Source: Streptomyces flavofungini (GTDB lineage: Bacteria > Actinomycetota > Actinomycetes > Streptomycetales > Streptomycetaceae). From it: 64,000 nucleotides of DNA. A model generated the notes under the pieces. That model had not been told where the DNA came from, ran no database searches, and worked only from the letters and a program-made list of their open reading frames with translations. Position 1 is the first letter of the stretch, and the number at the start of each line of letters is the position of its first letter. Position numbers and translations under genes: made by a program. Location: NCBI RefSeq assembly GCF_014650815.1, contig NZ_BMVR01000009.1, forward strand, positions 355,045 to 419,044. Direction: 5' to 3'. This document shows, in pieces, positions 27,704-35,920 of this stretch.

Positions 27704-28384
27704 ATGTCGAAGCGCGCCAAGTCCCACCATTCCGGCCCGTCCCTGCGTCGTACCCGGGCGGCCGTTCTCGCCGCCGGTGTCGGCGTCACGACGGTGCTGG
27801 GTGCCGGGGTCGCGGCCGCCGCCGACACCAAGGGCGGGGAGCGGTCCGTGACCGCGTCCTCCGTGGGCGCGCAGGCCGTCGCCCAGGCCAAGGCCGCCGA
27901 GCAGGCCAAGCAGGCCGCGGCGAAGAAGGCGGAGCAGGTCAAGCAGGCCGCCGCGAAGAAGGCCGCCGCCTGGCAGGACCCGGTCGACAACTACCGCCTG
28001 TCCGCGAGCTTCGGCCTCGGCGGCAGCATGTGGTCCTCGAAGCACTCCGGCCAGGACTTCGCCGTGCCGGTCGGCACCGTCGTCAAGGCCGTGCACGCCG
28101 GTACCGTCGTCAAGGCCGGCGGCAACGGCGCCGGTGACGGCCCCGCGTACGGCAACGCCGTGGTGATCAAGCACGCCGACGGCACCTTCTCGCAGTACGC
28201 GCACCTCTCGCGCGTCGAGGTCCGCCCCGGCCAGGCCATCGCCACCGGCCAGCGCATCGCCCTGTCCGGCAACACCGGCAACTCCAGCGGCCCACACCTG
28301 CACTTCGAGATCCGCACGACGCCGAACTACGGCTCGGCGGTCAACCCGGTCAACTTCCTGCGCACGCAGGGCGTGCGCGTCTGA
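27704..28384 (+). CDS. Secreted M23-family peptidoglycan peptidase
   Basis: A 226-residue lysostaphin-type metallopeptidase. A signal peptide (Arg-rich start, hydrophobic core VLAAGVGVTTVLGAGVAAAA, cleavage near residue 40) is followed by an Ala/Lys/Gln coiled coil (AKAAEQAKQAAAKKAEQVKQ). The M23 domain carries the zinc ligands in KHSGQDFAVP (HxxxD) and GPHLHFEI (HxH). It probably cuts peptidoglycan cross-links. GGAGG at 27692-27696 supports ATG 27704. The long leader with terminator hairpin suggests regulated expression. Confidence 0.92.
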   Translation: MSKRAKSHHSGPSLRRTRAAVLAAGVGVTTVLGAGVAAAADTKGGERSVTASSVGAQAVAQAKAAEQAKQAAAKKAEQVKQAAAKKAAAWQDPVDNYRLSASFGLGGSMWSSKHSGQDFAVPVGTVVKAVHAGTVVKAGGNGAGDGPAYGNAVVIKHADGTFSQYAHLSRVEVRPGQAIATGQRIALSGNTGNSSGPHLHFEIRTTPNYGSAVNPVNFLRTQGVRV

Positions 28385-28485
28385 CCCGCTCCGCGCGAGC
28401 AGGTCTGACCCTGCTGCGCGAGCAGGTCCGCCCCCCTGCACGAACGGGGCGTCCGCGTCCGATCCCCCGCGCGTGACGCCCCGGC

Positions 28486-29070
28486 TCAGACGCCGTTGTG
28501 CGCCTGGGTCACCAGATCGATGGCGACTTCGAGGATGGCCTTGCGCTTCTCCTCGGGGTCGCCATCGGCGCCTTTCAGGACGAACATCCCGCCGTGCATG
28601 GTGAACAGCGCGCTGAAGCAGCGCACCTGCGCGGTCATCGGCGTCGACGGGTCGTCGTGGTTGAGGATCTCCAGGAGCTGGAGCATCCGGTCCTTGAAGC
28701 TCTCGCCCGTCTTCAGGTCGCGCATCGTCGCCTGGTTCTCCTGCATGAAGCGGAAGAGCGGGGCGGCCTCGGTGAGGATCTCGCTGTAGCGGGTCAGGAT
28801 CGCGCGCTTGGTCTCCAGCGTCCGCGGCTGCTCCCCGCCCCAGACGATCAGCTCGTCGATGGGTCGCGTCAGATCGTCGAAGATGCTGGTGAGGATGTCC
28901 TCTTTGGTCTTGAAGTGGTAGTACAGCGCCGCCTTCGTGACCTCTAGCCGCTCCGCGATCTCGCGCAGTGACGTCTTCTCGTACCCCTGCTCGGCGAAGA
29001 GTTCGAGCGCCACGTCCTGAATGCGCTGGCGGGTGTCCCCCCGGCGCCGCTGCCTGCCTGTGCTGCTCAT
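28486..29070 (-). CDS. TetR-family repressor next to an efflux gene
   Basis: A 194-residue TetR-family protein with an N-terminal helix-turn-helix (IQDVALELFAEQGYEKTSLREIAERLEVTKAALYYHFKTKEDIL, residues 17-60) and a helical ligand-binding half. It is divergent from an MFS exporter gene across a 133-bp region with palindromic sites, the usual arrangement for a local repressor of the pump. ATG 29070 was chosen; an upstream in-frame start ten codons earlier lies in the shared control region. Confidence 0.92.
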   Translation of the reverse strand: MSSTGRQRRRGDTRQRIQDVALELFAEQGYEKTSLREIAERLEVTKAALYYHFKTKEDILTSIFDDLTRPIDELIVWGGEQPRTLETKRAILTRYSEILTEAAPLFRFMQENQATMRDLKTGESFKDRMLQLLEILNHDDPSTPMTAQVRCFSALFTMHGGMFVLKGADGDPEEKRKAILEVAIDLVTQAHNGV

Positions 29071-29107
29071 GGTGGCGATCCTCGCACTTCTCCCCGGCAC
29101 CGCCAGA

Positions 29108-29180
29108 ACTTACTTGACGCCCGGCTAGTTAGGGGTCTACTTTCCTCTACTGTAGCCAACTTGCCGGGCGGCAAGTAAGT
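29108..29180. promoter_or_regulatory. Promoter and operators between TetR and MFS genes
   Basis: ACTTACTTG (29108-29116) and its reverse complement CAAGTAAGT (29172-29180) flank the region, and ACTTGCC-N4-GGCAAGT (29159-29176) is a perfect 7-bp-arm palindrome. TTGACG at 29114-29119 with TCTACT at 29136-29141 is a plausible exporter promoter, overlapped by the first half-site. These are the best candidates for the TetR operator. Confidence 0.65.
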
Positions 29181-29203
29181 AGCGGGGAAGCGGGGACGGG
29201 AAC

Positions 29204-30901
29204 ATGGCGGCAAACAGCGCGACAGCTGGTGCGGCGGACAGGCTGCAGAAGAACCAGAAGAACCAGAAGAACCAGAAGAACCAGAAGAACCAGAAGAACC
29301 AGCAGGAACAGCCGGGCCGGCAGGCGGCGGCGCCGCCGGAACCCGAGCCACGCAGCGTCCGGGTGGTGATCTTCGCGCTGATGGTCGCGATCCTGCTCGC
29401 GATGCTCGACAACATGATCGTGAGCCCCGCGATGCCGACGATCGTCGGTGACCTCGGCGGCCTGGAGCACCTGTCGTGGGTCGTCACCGCGTACACCCTC
29501 GCGACCGCCGCCTCCACCCCGATCTGGGGCAAGGTCGGCGACATGTACGGGCGCAAGGGCGCCTTCCTCGCCTCCATAGTGATCTTCCTGATCGGCTCCG
29601 CGCTCAGCGGCATCGCCCAGGACATGGGGCAGCTCATCGGCTTCCGGGCGATCCAGGGGCTCGGCGCGGGCGGCCTGATGGTCGGCGTCATGGCGATCAT
29701 CGGGGAACTCGTGCCGCCGCGGGAGCGCGGCAAGTACATGGGCATGATGACCGGCGTGATGGCGGTCGCGATGATCGGCGGCCCGCTGGTCGGCGGCACC
29801 CTCACCGACCACCTCGGCTGGCGCTGGGCCTTCTACATCAACCTGCCGCTCGGCATCGTCGCCCTGTTCATGGTCAGCGCCGTCCTGCACCTGCCGAAGA
29901 AGCAGGTCCAAGGGCGCATCGACTACCTCGGCGCCGCGCTGCTCACCATCGGCATCACCTCGTTCGTGCTTGTCACCACCTGGGGCGGTACGGAGTACGC
30001 CTGGGGCTCGGCCGTGATCATGGAGCTGATCGGGCTCGGCGTCGCCGCCCTCGTCGGCTTCTGGTTCGTCCAGCAGAAGGCCGCCGAGCCGGTCATGCCG
30101 CTGCACATCTTCCGCAGCCGCAACTTCTCCCTGATGTCCGTGGTCGGCTTCCTCACCGGCTTCGTCATGTTCGGCGCGATGCTGTTCCTGCCGCTCTACC
30201 AGCAGGCCGTGCAGGGCGCGTCCGCCACCAACTCCGGGCTGCTCCTGATGCCGATGCTGCTCGCGATGATGGCCGTGTCCATGGTCGCGGGCCGGTTCAC
30301 CACCGCCACCGGCAAGTACAAGGTCTTCCCGATCGCGGGCAGCGTCCTGATGGCCGTCGGGCTCTTCATGCTCGCGCAGATGGACACCGACACCTCGCGC
30401 GTCACGACCGGCGTCTACATGGCCGTCCTCGGCGCGGGCATGGGCTGCCTGATGCAGATCACCATGCTGGTCGCGCAGAACAGCGTCGAGATGAAGGACA
30501 TGGGTGTCGCCTCGTCCTCGGCCACGCTGTTCCGCACCCTCGGCTCGTCCTTCGGCGTCGCGATCATGGGCGCCCTGTTCAACAACCGCGTCCAGGACGA
30601 GATGGCCAAGGCCGGCGGCGACGGCGTCGCCAAGGTCACCGAGCACTCCGCCCAGCTCGACGCGGCGAGCCTCGCCAAGCTGCCGGAGGCGGCCAGGGAC
30701 GCCTACCAGCACGCGGTGTCCGCCGGTACGCACGTGGCGTTCCTGCTCGCCGCCGTGATGGCGGTCGGCGCCCTGATCGCCGCGTTCTTCGTGAAGGAGA
30801 CGCCGCTGCGGGGCGCCGGGCCCGCCGACAAGAAGCCGGCCGGGGACGCGGATGGGGACTCCGCGCGCGGGGAGCGGCAGCCGGTTGCAGAGGCCGTCTG
30901 A
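29204..30901 (+). CDS. DHA2-type MFS drug exporter
   Basis: A 565-residue member of the 14-TM EmrB/QacA group. Characteristic segments are LDNMIVSPAMPTIVGDLGG in TM1, WGKVGDMYGRKGAF (motif A) and GVMAVAMIGGPLVGGTLTD (motif C) for drug:H+ antiport. The N-terminus carries six KNQ repeats and a Gln/Glu-rich cytoplasmic stretch before TM1. Its likely role is efflux of hydrophobic toxic compounds under control of the divergent TetR. ATG 29204 is the only good start; the Shine-Dalgarno is weak. Confidence 0.93.
   Translation: MAANSATAGAADRLQKNQKNQKNQKNQKNQKNQQEQPGRQAAAPPEPEPRSVRVVIFALMVAILLAMLDNMIVSPAMPTIVGDLGGLEHLSWVVTAYTLATAASTPIWGKVGDMYGRKGAFLASIVIFLIGSALSGIAQDMGQLIGFRAIQGLGAGGLMVGVMAIIGELVPPRERGKYMGMMTGVMAVAMIGGPLVGGTLTDHLGWRWAFYINLPLGIVALFMVSAVLHLPKKQVQGRIDYLGAALLTIGITSFVLVTTWGGTEYAWGSAVIMELIGLGVAALVGFWFVQQKAAEPVMPLHIFRSRNFSLMSVVGFLTGFVMFGAMLFLPLYQQAVQGASATNSGLLLMPMLLAMMAVSMVAGRFTTATGKYKVFPIAGSVLMAVGLFMLAQMDTDTSRVTTGVYMAVLGAGMGCLMQITMLVAQNSVEMKDMGVASSSATLFRTLGSSFGVAIMGALFNNRVQDEMAKAGGDGVAKVTEHSAQLDAASLAKLPEAARDAYQHAVSAGTHVAFLLAAVMAVGALIAAFFVKETPLRGAGPADKKPAGDADGDSARGERQPVAEAV
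29249..29302 (+). repeat. Six tandem copies of AAGAACCAG inside the MFS gene
   Basis: A perfect 9-bp, in-frame microsatellite encoding (KNQ)6 at residues 16-33 of the exporter. Its adenine content is far above the surroundings. Copy number may vary between strains without breaking the frame. Confidence 0.95.
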
Positions 30902-31027
30902 CCCGCTGTTCCGCCCGGCCCGTACGGCCCTCGCACCCGAGTTCGCTCGGGCGGCGGGGGCCGTCGCCGTGTCCGGGGCGGGCTCGTCGGGCGGCCGTTG
31001 TCAGTGGGTCGTGCCAGCATCGAAGGC

Positions 31028-31462
31028 GTGGAGAGACTCCGCCAGCTCCGCATCGCCAAGGACGCGATGGACCGCGACTGGGCCGACCCCGCCCTCGACC
31101 TGACCGCGGTCGCCGCCCACGCGGGCTACTCGCGCTATCACTTCCTGCGCGCCTTCAAGGAGGCGTACGGGGAGACGCCCGGGCAGTATCTGTCGCGCCG
31201 CCGCATCGAGCGGGCCGAGGACATGCTGCGCTCGGCCGACCTCTCGGTGACCGACATCTGCATGCTCGTCGGCTTCACCAGCGTCGGCACGTTCTCGTCG
31301 TCGTTCAAGCGCCAGACCGGCCTCACCCCGAGCGAGTACCGCGTCAAGCACGTGGGACGCGGCGCCGCGCTGATCCCGGGGTGCTGGGCACTGCTGTGGG
31401 CCGGGGGGTTCCCGGGGCGGGCGGGTCTCGACGGCACCGGAACCGGGGAGCGCAATTCTTGA
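31028..31462 (+). CDS. Short AraC-family regulator
   Basis: A 144-residue protein consisting almost only of the AraC double helix-turn-helix (IAKDAMDRDWADPALDLTAVAAHAGYSRYHFLRAFKEAYGETPGQYL, then SVTDICMLVGFTSVGTFSSSFKRQTGLTPSEYR). No ligand domain is present. The next gene, 70 bases downstream, encodes a glyoxalase-fold protein; regulators of this kind often control such neighbours. GTG 31028 was chosen because the domain starts a few residues later and no ribosome-binding site serves the upstream alternative at 30998. Confidence 0.85.
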   Translation: MERLRQLRIAKDAMDRDWADPALDLTAVAAHAGYSRYHFLRAFKEAYGETPGQYLSRRRIERAEDMLRSADLSVTDICMLVGFTSVGTFSSSFKRQTGLTPSEYRVKHVGRGAALIPGCWALLWAGGFPGRAGLDGTGTGERNS

Positions 31463-31532
31463 GAAGCGCGCTGCCCGACCCGCTGCCTACGGTGGCCGGG
31501 CAAGCACGGAAGCCCGTCACCAGGAGCGCATC

Positions 31533-31979
31533 ATGATCAAGGGACTCGCCATTTCCACCGTCTGGGTCCTCGACCAGGACCGGGCCAAGGAGTTCTACAC
31601 GGAGAAGCTCGGCCTGGAGGTCCGTACGGACATGACCCTCGGCGAGGGCGGCATGCGCTTCCTCACCGTCGGTGCCAAGGACCAGCCCGACCTGATGCTG
31701 GCGCTGATGGTGCCGGGCGGCGCGGGCATGGACGCCGAGTCCGCCGAGGCCATGCGGACGCTGGTCACCAAGGGCGTCCTCGGCGGCGGCGCGCTCAGCA
31801 CGGACGACGTCCACGGCGACTACGAGAAGCTGAAGGCGCGCGGTGTGGAGTTCCTCCAGGAGCCGCAGGAGCGCCCTTACGGAGTCGAGGCGATCTTCCG
31901 CGACGACTCCGGCAACTGGTTCTCGTTCACCCAGGAGCGCGAGGGCGAGCTGGACCTGGACAAGGACTGGGGCTGCTGA
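31533..31979 (+). CDS. VOC/glyoxalase-fold protein
   Basis: A 148-residue vicinal-oxygen-chelate protein with two beta-alpha-beta-beta-beta modules: AISTVWVLDQDRAKEFYTEKLGLEVRTDM and VHGDYEKLKARGVEFLQEPQERPYGVEAIFRDDSGNWFSF. The terminal Glu of PYGVEAIFRD matches a typical metal ligand of the family. AGGAG ten bases before the ATG supports the start. It could be a glyoxalase-like enzyme or a resistance protein; the substrate is unknown. It is probably linked to the AraC-type regulator upstream. Confidence 0.88.
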   Translation: MIKGLAISTVWVLDQDRAKEFYTEKLGLEVRTDMTLGEGGMRFLTVGAKDQPDLMLALMVPGGAGMDAESAEAMRTLVTKGVLGGGALSTDDVHGDYEKLKARGVEFLQEPQERPYGVEAIFRDDSGNWFSFTQEREGELDLDKDWGC

Positions 31980-32064
31980 GACCCGGACGCGGCCGGGTGC
32001 CGGGCCCCGGCCGTGGGTGCGCGCAGGACACCCGGCGCCCACCGGCCGCCCGCCCCCGGCGGCC

Positions 32065-33567
32065 CTACTTCTGCCACTTGGCGGGCTTGTCCGGCAGCTG
32101 CAGCATCGGGAAGCTCCCGGTGTTCGTCGGCGCGTGCTCCGGCAGCCACAGCACCGCCACGGCCCCTTCGGCGGGCTCGTCCGGCAGGGCCCCCGGCGGC
32201 CGGATGTTGCGGAAGGTCAGCCGGGCGCCGAGCACCCGCGCCTGCCCGGCCGCGATCGTCAGGCCCAGGCCGTGCCCGCGCCCCGCACGGTCCGCGGAGC
32301 CGGTGCGGAAGCGGCTCGGCCCCTCGGCGAGCAGCGCCTCGGGGAAGCCGGGGCCGTGGTCGCGCACCCGGACCACGCGGCCCTCGACGCTGACCTCGAT
32401 GGGCGGCTTGCCGTGCTTGGCGGCGTTGGCGACGAGGTTGCCGAGGATGCGCTCCAGGCGGCGCGGGTCGGTGGTGACCTCCGACTCGTGCACGATCGTC
32501 ACCCGTACGTCGTGGCTCAGCAGGGCCATGCGGCGGCTGACGAACTCGCCGAGCGTGATGTCCTGCAGCTCGGCCCGCTCGGACGCGGAGTCGAGGCGGG
32601 CCACTTCCAGGACGTCCTCGACGAGCGTGCGCATGGCCTGCGCCCGGTCCTTGACCAGCTCGGTCGGCCGTCCCGGCGGCAGCAGCTCGGCGGCGGTGAG
32701 CAGCCCGGTCACGGGGGTGCGCAGCTCGTGCGCGATGTCGGCGGTGACCCGGCGCTCGGCCTCCAGGCGCTGCTTGAGGGCGTCGGCCATGGCGTCCACG
32801 GCCTCGGCGAGGTCGTCGGTCTCGTCGCGCACGGTCCCGCCGATGGCGTCGCGTACGTACACGTCGGTGTTGCCCTGGGCGACCTCGCGTGCGGCCGTCG
32901 CGGCCTTGCGCAGGCGGCGGGCTATCTGGCCGCCGATGAGCACGCCGAGTGCGCAGCCGCCGAAGACGACCGCGATGGAGCCGATGACGAGGGCCTGGTC
33001 GAGGTCCTTCATGATCGTGGTGTTGCGGTCGGCGAAGCGGCTGTGCACCGACAGGACGTGGCCGTCGCTGAGCGGCACGGCGCCCCAGATGTCGGGCACG
33101 CCGTCGCCGTGCTCCTGCACGAAGGTGGCGCGGCGGCCGGTGAGGACCTTCAGGCGCAGTTCCTTCGGGAGCTGCGGGTCGTCGATCCTGGTGCCGTAGA
33201 TGGCGCTGGTGGTGCGGCGCGCCTCGTAGTTGCGCTGCGCGATCTGCACGCGCTCGTCCTGCAGGTCGCGGGCGTTGTCGAGCATCGACACCCAGGCGGC
33301 GTTGTGCACGACGAGGCTCAGCGCCACCGCGACGAGCGCGCCGACCAGACCGATGGCGGCGGCGATCTTCCAGCGCACGCCGGTGCGCAGCCGCGCGCCG
33401 ACCAGCGACCGCAGCCGCTCCGACCACGACCGGTCCAGCGGTCCCCGCGGTCCCTGCGGCTCGCGCAGGCCGCGTAGCCCTTCAGCCCGCCGCAGCCGCG
33501 CCCAAAAGCCCGTGCCGGACGCCTCGCCGGCCGCGGCCGGCCGCGTCCCGTTCATGCCCCTGCCCAT
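32065..33567 (-). CDS. cseC: Envelope-stress sensor kinase CseC
   Basis: A 500-residue HAMP-containing sensor kinase. TM1 (about residues 70-90) and TM2 (about 200-222) flank an extracytoplasmic sensor. After the HAMP domain, the HisKA box reads VTADIAHELRTPVTGLLTA, and the HATPase has LGNLVANAAKHG and GRGHGLGLTIAA. It is the last gene of the sigE-cseA-cseB-cseC operon, which responds to cell-wall stress in Streptomyces; CseC phosphorylates CseB. The chosen ATG (33567) has AGAGG upstream. The first 60 residues are Arg/Gly-rich. Identification rests on operon context and sequence together. Confidence 0.93.
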   Translation of the reverse strand: MGRGMNGTRPAAAGEASGTGFWARLRRAEGLRGLREPQGPRGPLDRSWSERLRSLVGARLRTGVRWKIAAAIGLVGALVAVALSLVVHNAAWVSMLDNARDLQDERVQIAQRNYEARRTTSAIYGTRIDDPQLPKELRLKVLTGRRATFVQEHGDGVPDIWGAVPLSDGHVLSVHSRFADRNTTIMKDLDQALVIGSIAVVFGGCALGVLIGGQIARRLRKAATAAREVAQGNTDVYVRDAIGGTVRDETDDLAEAVDAMADALKQRLEAERRVTADIAHELRTPVTGLLTAAELLPPGRPTELVKDRAQAMRTLVEDVLEVARLDSASERAELQDITLGEFVSRRMALLSHDVRVTIVHESEVTTDPRRLERILGNLVANAAKHGKPPIEVSVEGRVVRVRDHGPGFPEALLAEGPSRFRTGSADRAGRGHGLGLTIAAGQARVLGARLTFRNIRPPGALPDEPAEGAVAVLWLPEHAPTNTGSFPMLQLPDKPAKWQK

Positions 33568-33599
33568 GGCAGACCTCTGTGTCCCCCCACGCCGCGAGC

Positions 33600-34313
33600 T
33601 CACGCCTTGAGCTTGTATCCGAACCCGCGGACCGTCTCGATGCGGTCCTGCCCCACCTTCGTCCGCAGCCGCTGCACATGCACGTCGACGACGCGCGTGT
33701 CGCCGCCCCAGCCGTAGTCCCAGACGCGCTCCAGGAGCTTGTCGCGGGACAGCACGGTGCCGGGCGCGGAGGAGAACTCCAGGAGCAGCCGCATCTCCGT
33801 CGGTGTGAGCGCGACGGTCTCGCCGCCCCGGCGCACCTCCATGCCCTCGGTGTCGATCTCCAGGTCGCCGAAGCTCAGCATGCCGCCGTCGGCGCTCTCG
33901 TCCTGTTCGGCGGCGGGCGCGGCCGAGCCGGGGCCGCTGGCGTGCCCGAAGCGGCGCAGCACGGCGCGGATGCGGGCCACCAGGACGGCGCCGTCGAACG
34001 GCTTGGTCACGTAGTCGTCGGCGCCCGCCTCCAGGCCGAGGACGACGTCGATGGAGTCGGCGCGCGCCGACAGCATGATCACCGGCACCGTCGACTCGTC
34101 CCGGATGCGGCGGCAGAGGCTGACGCCGTCGAGGCCGGGCACCATCACGTCGAGCAGGGCGATGTCGGGCCGGTCCGCGCGGAACGCCTCCAGGCCGGAC
34201 AGGCCGTCGGGCATGGCGGTGACCTCGAAGCCGTCGCGCTCCAGGGCGAGCTGCGTGGCCTCGCGGATGACGTCGTCGTCCTCGACGAACAGGACATGGG
34301 TGTGTTCTGCCAT
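33600..34313 (-). CDS. cseB: Response regulator CseB
   Basis: A 237-residue OmpR-type regulator. The receiver has FVEDDD at the acidic pocket, the phospho-acceptor Asp in IALLDVMVPGLDG, and the Lys in DDYVTKPFD. The C-terminal winged helix reads VALTPTEMRLLLEFSSAPGTVLSRDKLLERVWDY then TRVVDVHVQRLRTKVG. Phosphorylated CseB activates transcription of sigE, so the operon drives itself under envelope stress. It ends 32 bases before cseC. Confidence 0.95.
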   Translation of the reverse strand: MAEHTHVLFVEDDDVIREATQLALERDGFEVTAMPDGLSGLEAFRADRPDIALLDVMVPGLDGVSLCRRIRDESTVPVIMLSARADSIDVVLGLEAGADDYVTKPFDGAVLVARIRAVLRRFGHASGPGSAAPAAEQDESADGGMLSFGDLEIDTEGMEVRRGGETVALTPTEMRLLLEFSSAPGTVLSRDKLLERVWDYGWGGDTRVVDVHVQRLRTKVGQDRIETVRGFGYKLKA

Positions 34314-34412
34314 CGGGTGCTCTCAGTTCCGGTCTCGGTTGGGGGGCGGTCGGTGGTCCGGTCCCGGCGGTGGGGCCGGGGCGGGGGTGTCCCGGAGTCG
34401 CCGGGACGGTGG

Positions 34413-35072
34413 TCAGTCGGCCGACGGCTCGGTCGTCTCGCCGTCCGCCGTGGTGCTGTAGTTGTTGCGGGTGCGGTTCTTCTCGACGAAGTGGCCCGTC
34501 GACCAGCGGTACGTGATGATCTCTTCTCCCGTCGGGTCCGCCACCGAGCCGTCCTTGCCGAACATCTGCTTGCTGACGACCAGGTCGCCGCGGTCGATCT
34601 CGGCGTACACGGGCGGCTGCTCGTCGGCGAAGACATTCTCGTACTTCTTGCCTTCGGGGCGATACACGTAACTGCCGATGCCCACCCTGTCACCGCAGGT
34701 CAGGACGTTCACGACGACATCGTCTGACGCTGCTCCGGTCAGGTTGCCGTAGGCGACGTCCACCGGATACTCGTCGGCCGCGCACGGCTTCAGATCGCGT
34801 TTGACGGCCAGGCTGACCTTCGGGTCGTGCTTGACGAGGTCGACGGCGTCGACGTTCTTCGGGGTCGGCGACGGGGAGGCCGAGGGCGCGGTGGACGGCA
34901 CGGCGCCGACGCGCGCGGGGCCCTCGTCACGGGTGCCGGAGCCGCCCGCGGAGCAGCCGGTGACGGCGAGCAAAAGGCCGAGGGCGGCGAGCACGGCCAC
35001 CGCCGCACTCCCCGCCTTCCACTCTTTTGTGGCCCGGCCCGCTGGTCCGGTCCGGGCACTCAGGCCGCGCAA
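34413..35072 (-). CDS. cseA: Lipoprotein CseA
   Basis: A 219-residue lipoprotein. An N-terminal basic stretch and hydrophobic core end in the lipobox LAVTGC (Cys near residue 40), followed by a Ser/Pro-rich linker (STAPSASPSPTP) and a globular domain exposed outside the membrane. CseA is a negative modulator of the SigE/CseBC response in S. coelicolor. The only suitable start is TTG 35072, inside the sigE 3' end (13-bp overlap), so translation is probably coupled to sigE. Confidence 0.9.
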   Translation of the reverse strand: MRGLSARTGPAGRATKEWKAGSAAVAVLAALGLLLAVTGCSAGGSGTRDEGPARVGAVPSTAPSASPSPTPKNVDAVDLVKHDPKVSLAVKRDLKPCAADEYPVDVAYGNLTGAASDDVVVNVLTCGDRVGIGSYVYRPEGKKYENVFADEQPPVYAEIDRGDLVVSKQMFGKDGSVADPTGEEIITYRWSTGHFVEKNRTRNNYSTTADGETTEPSAD

Positions 35073-35617
35073 CGCTCCCGCTCCTCACGTTCGAACACCC
35101 GTGCGGAGGGTCCCGCCGACTCGTCGGCGGCACGGCTCTCCAGCTCCTGGCGGAGCCGGGCGAGCGCGCGGTGCAGGGTGCTCTTGACCGTACCGGCCGA
35201 CATGCCGAGCGCGGCGGCCGTCTCCTCGGTGGACATCTGCTCCCAGTGTCGCAGCACCACGACGCTGCGCTGCTTCGGGGCGAGCACCTTCATGATGTCC
35301 ATCAGCAGGGCGCGGTCCGCGTGCTGCTCGGTGGCGTCGTCGACGCAGGCGTCCGGGAGCTGCTCGGTGGGCACCTCTTCGAGCTTGCGGGCACGCCACC
35401 ACTCGGTCCGCGTGTTGATCATGACGCGGCGCAGGTAGGCGTCCGCGAGCCGCTTGTCGGCTATGCCGTCCCAGCGGCCGTACGTCCGTACGAGCGCCGT
35501 CTGCAGCAGGTCCTGCGCGTCGACCGGGTCCGGGACGAGCCGCCGGGCGCTGCGCAGCAGGGCATCCTGCCGAGTGCGGACGTACTCTTCGAACTCGAGC
35601 ACCTCGCCGTGCGCCAT
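35060..35617 (-). CDS. sigE: ECF sigma factor SigE
   Basis: A 185-residue ECF sigma factor. Region 2 reads RRLVPDPVDAQDLLQTALVRTYGRW, then AYLRRVMINTRTEWWRARK. Region 4 reads LAPKQRSVVVLRHWEQMSTEETAAALGMSAGTVKSTLHRALARLR. The ELPDACVDDATEQHADRALLMD linker is close to S. coelicolor SigE from memory. It directs cell-envelope stress genes. ATG 35617 was chosen for GGAGG nine bases upstream (complement of 35627-35631); the S. coelicolor protein starts slightly later at MGEVLEF. Confidence 0.95.
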   Translation of the reverse strand: MAHGEVLEFEEYVRTRQDALLRSARRLVPDPVDAQDLLQTALVRTYGRWDGIADKRLADAYLRRVMINTRTEWWRARKLEEVPTEQLPDACVDDATEQHADRALLMDIMKVLAPKQRSVVVLRHWEQMSTEETAAALGMSAGTVKSTLHRALARLRQELESRAADESAGPSARVFEREERERCAA

Positions 35618-35920
35618 ACCCAACCGCCTCCGTTCCCGTCCAACCCCGTGTCCCCGGTCGATTGCCGGGTCCGTCGCGACCGCTGATCCCTTGCCTGTGC
35701 GGTACGAGAACGAAGTTACGGAGGGCGTGTCACGGCGTTGTGCGGAGCAGCCAGCGGCGGACGCACGGCTGTACGTAGGTTGTGTAACAGAAGTAGGCCG
35801 GACGTAAACCAGCAGGTGGGTGTGGGCGTCGATGCCCGTTTTGTCACTGGGAACGCTGTTGTCGGGCTGTGAGGTTCGCGGGCCGGGCGGTGCGGTTCGG
35901 GTGTCGAGCCGGGGCAGGTC
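35618..35920 (-). promoter_or_regulatory. sigE upstream region
   Basis: About 300 bp without a gene between mutY and sigE. Read on the minus strand it holds GTTACACAACCTACGTAC near 35775-35795 and CCGTAACTTCGTTCTCGTACC near 35700-35720, AT-richer than the flanks and suitable for a CseB-activated promoter. I cannot assign the -35 and -10 elements with confidence. Confidence 0.4.
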
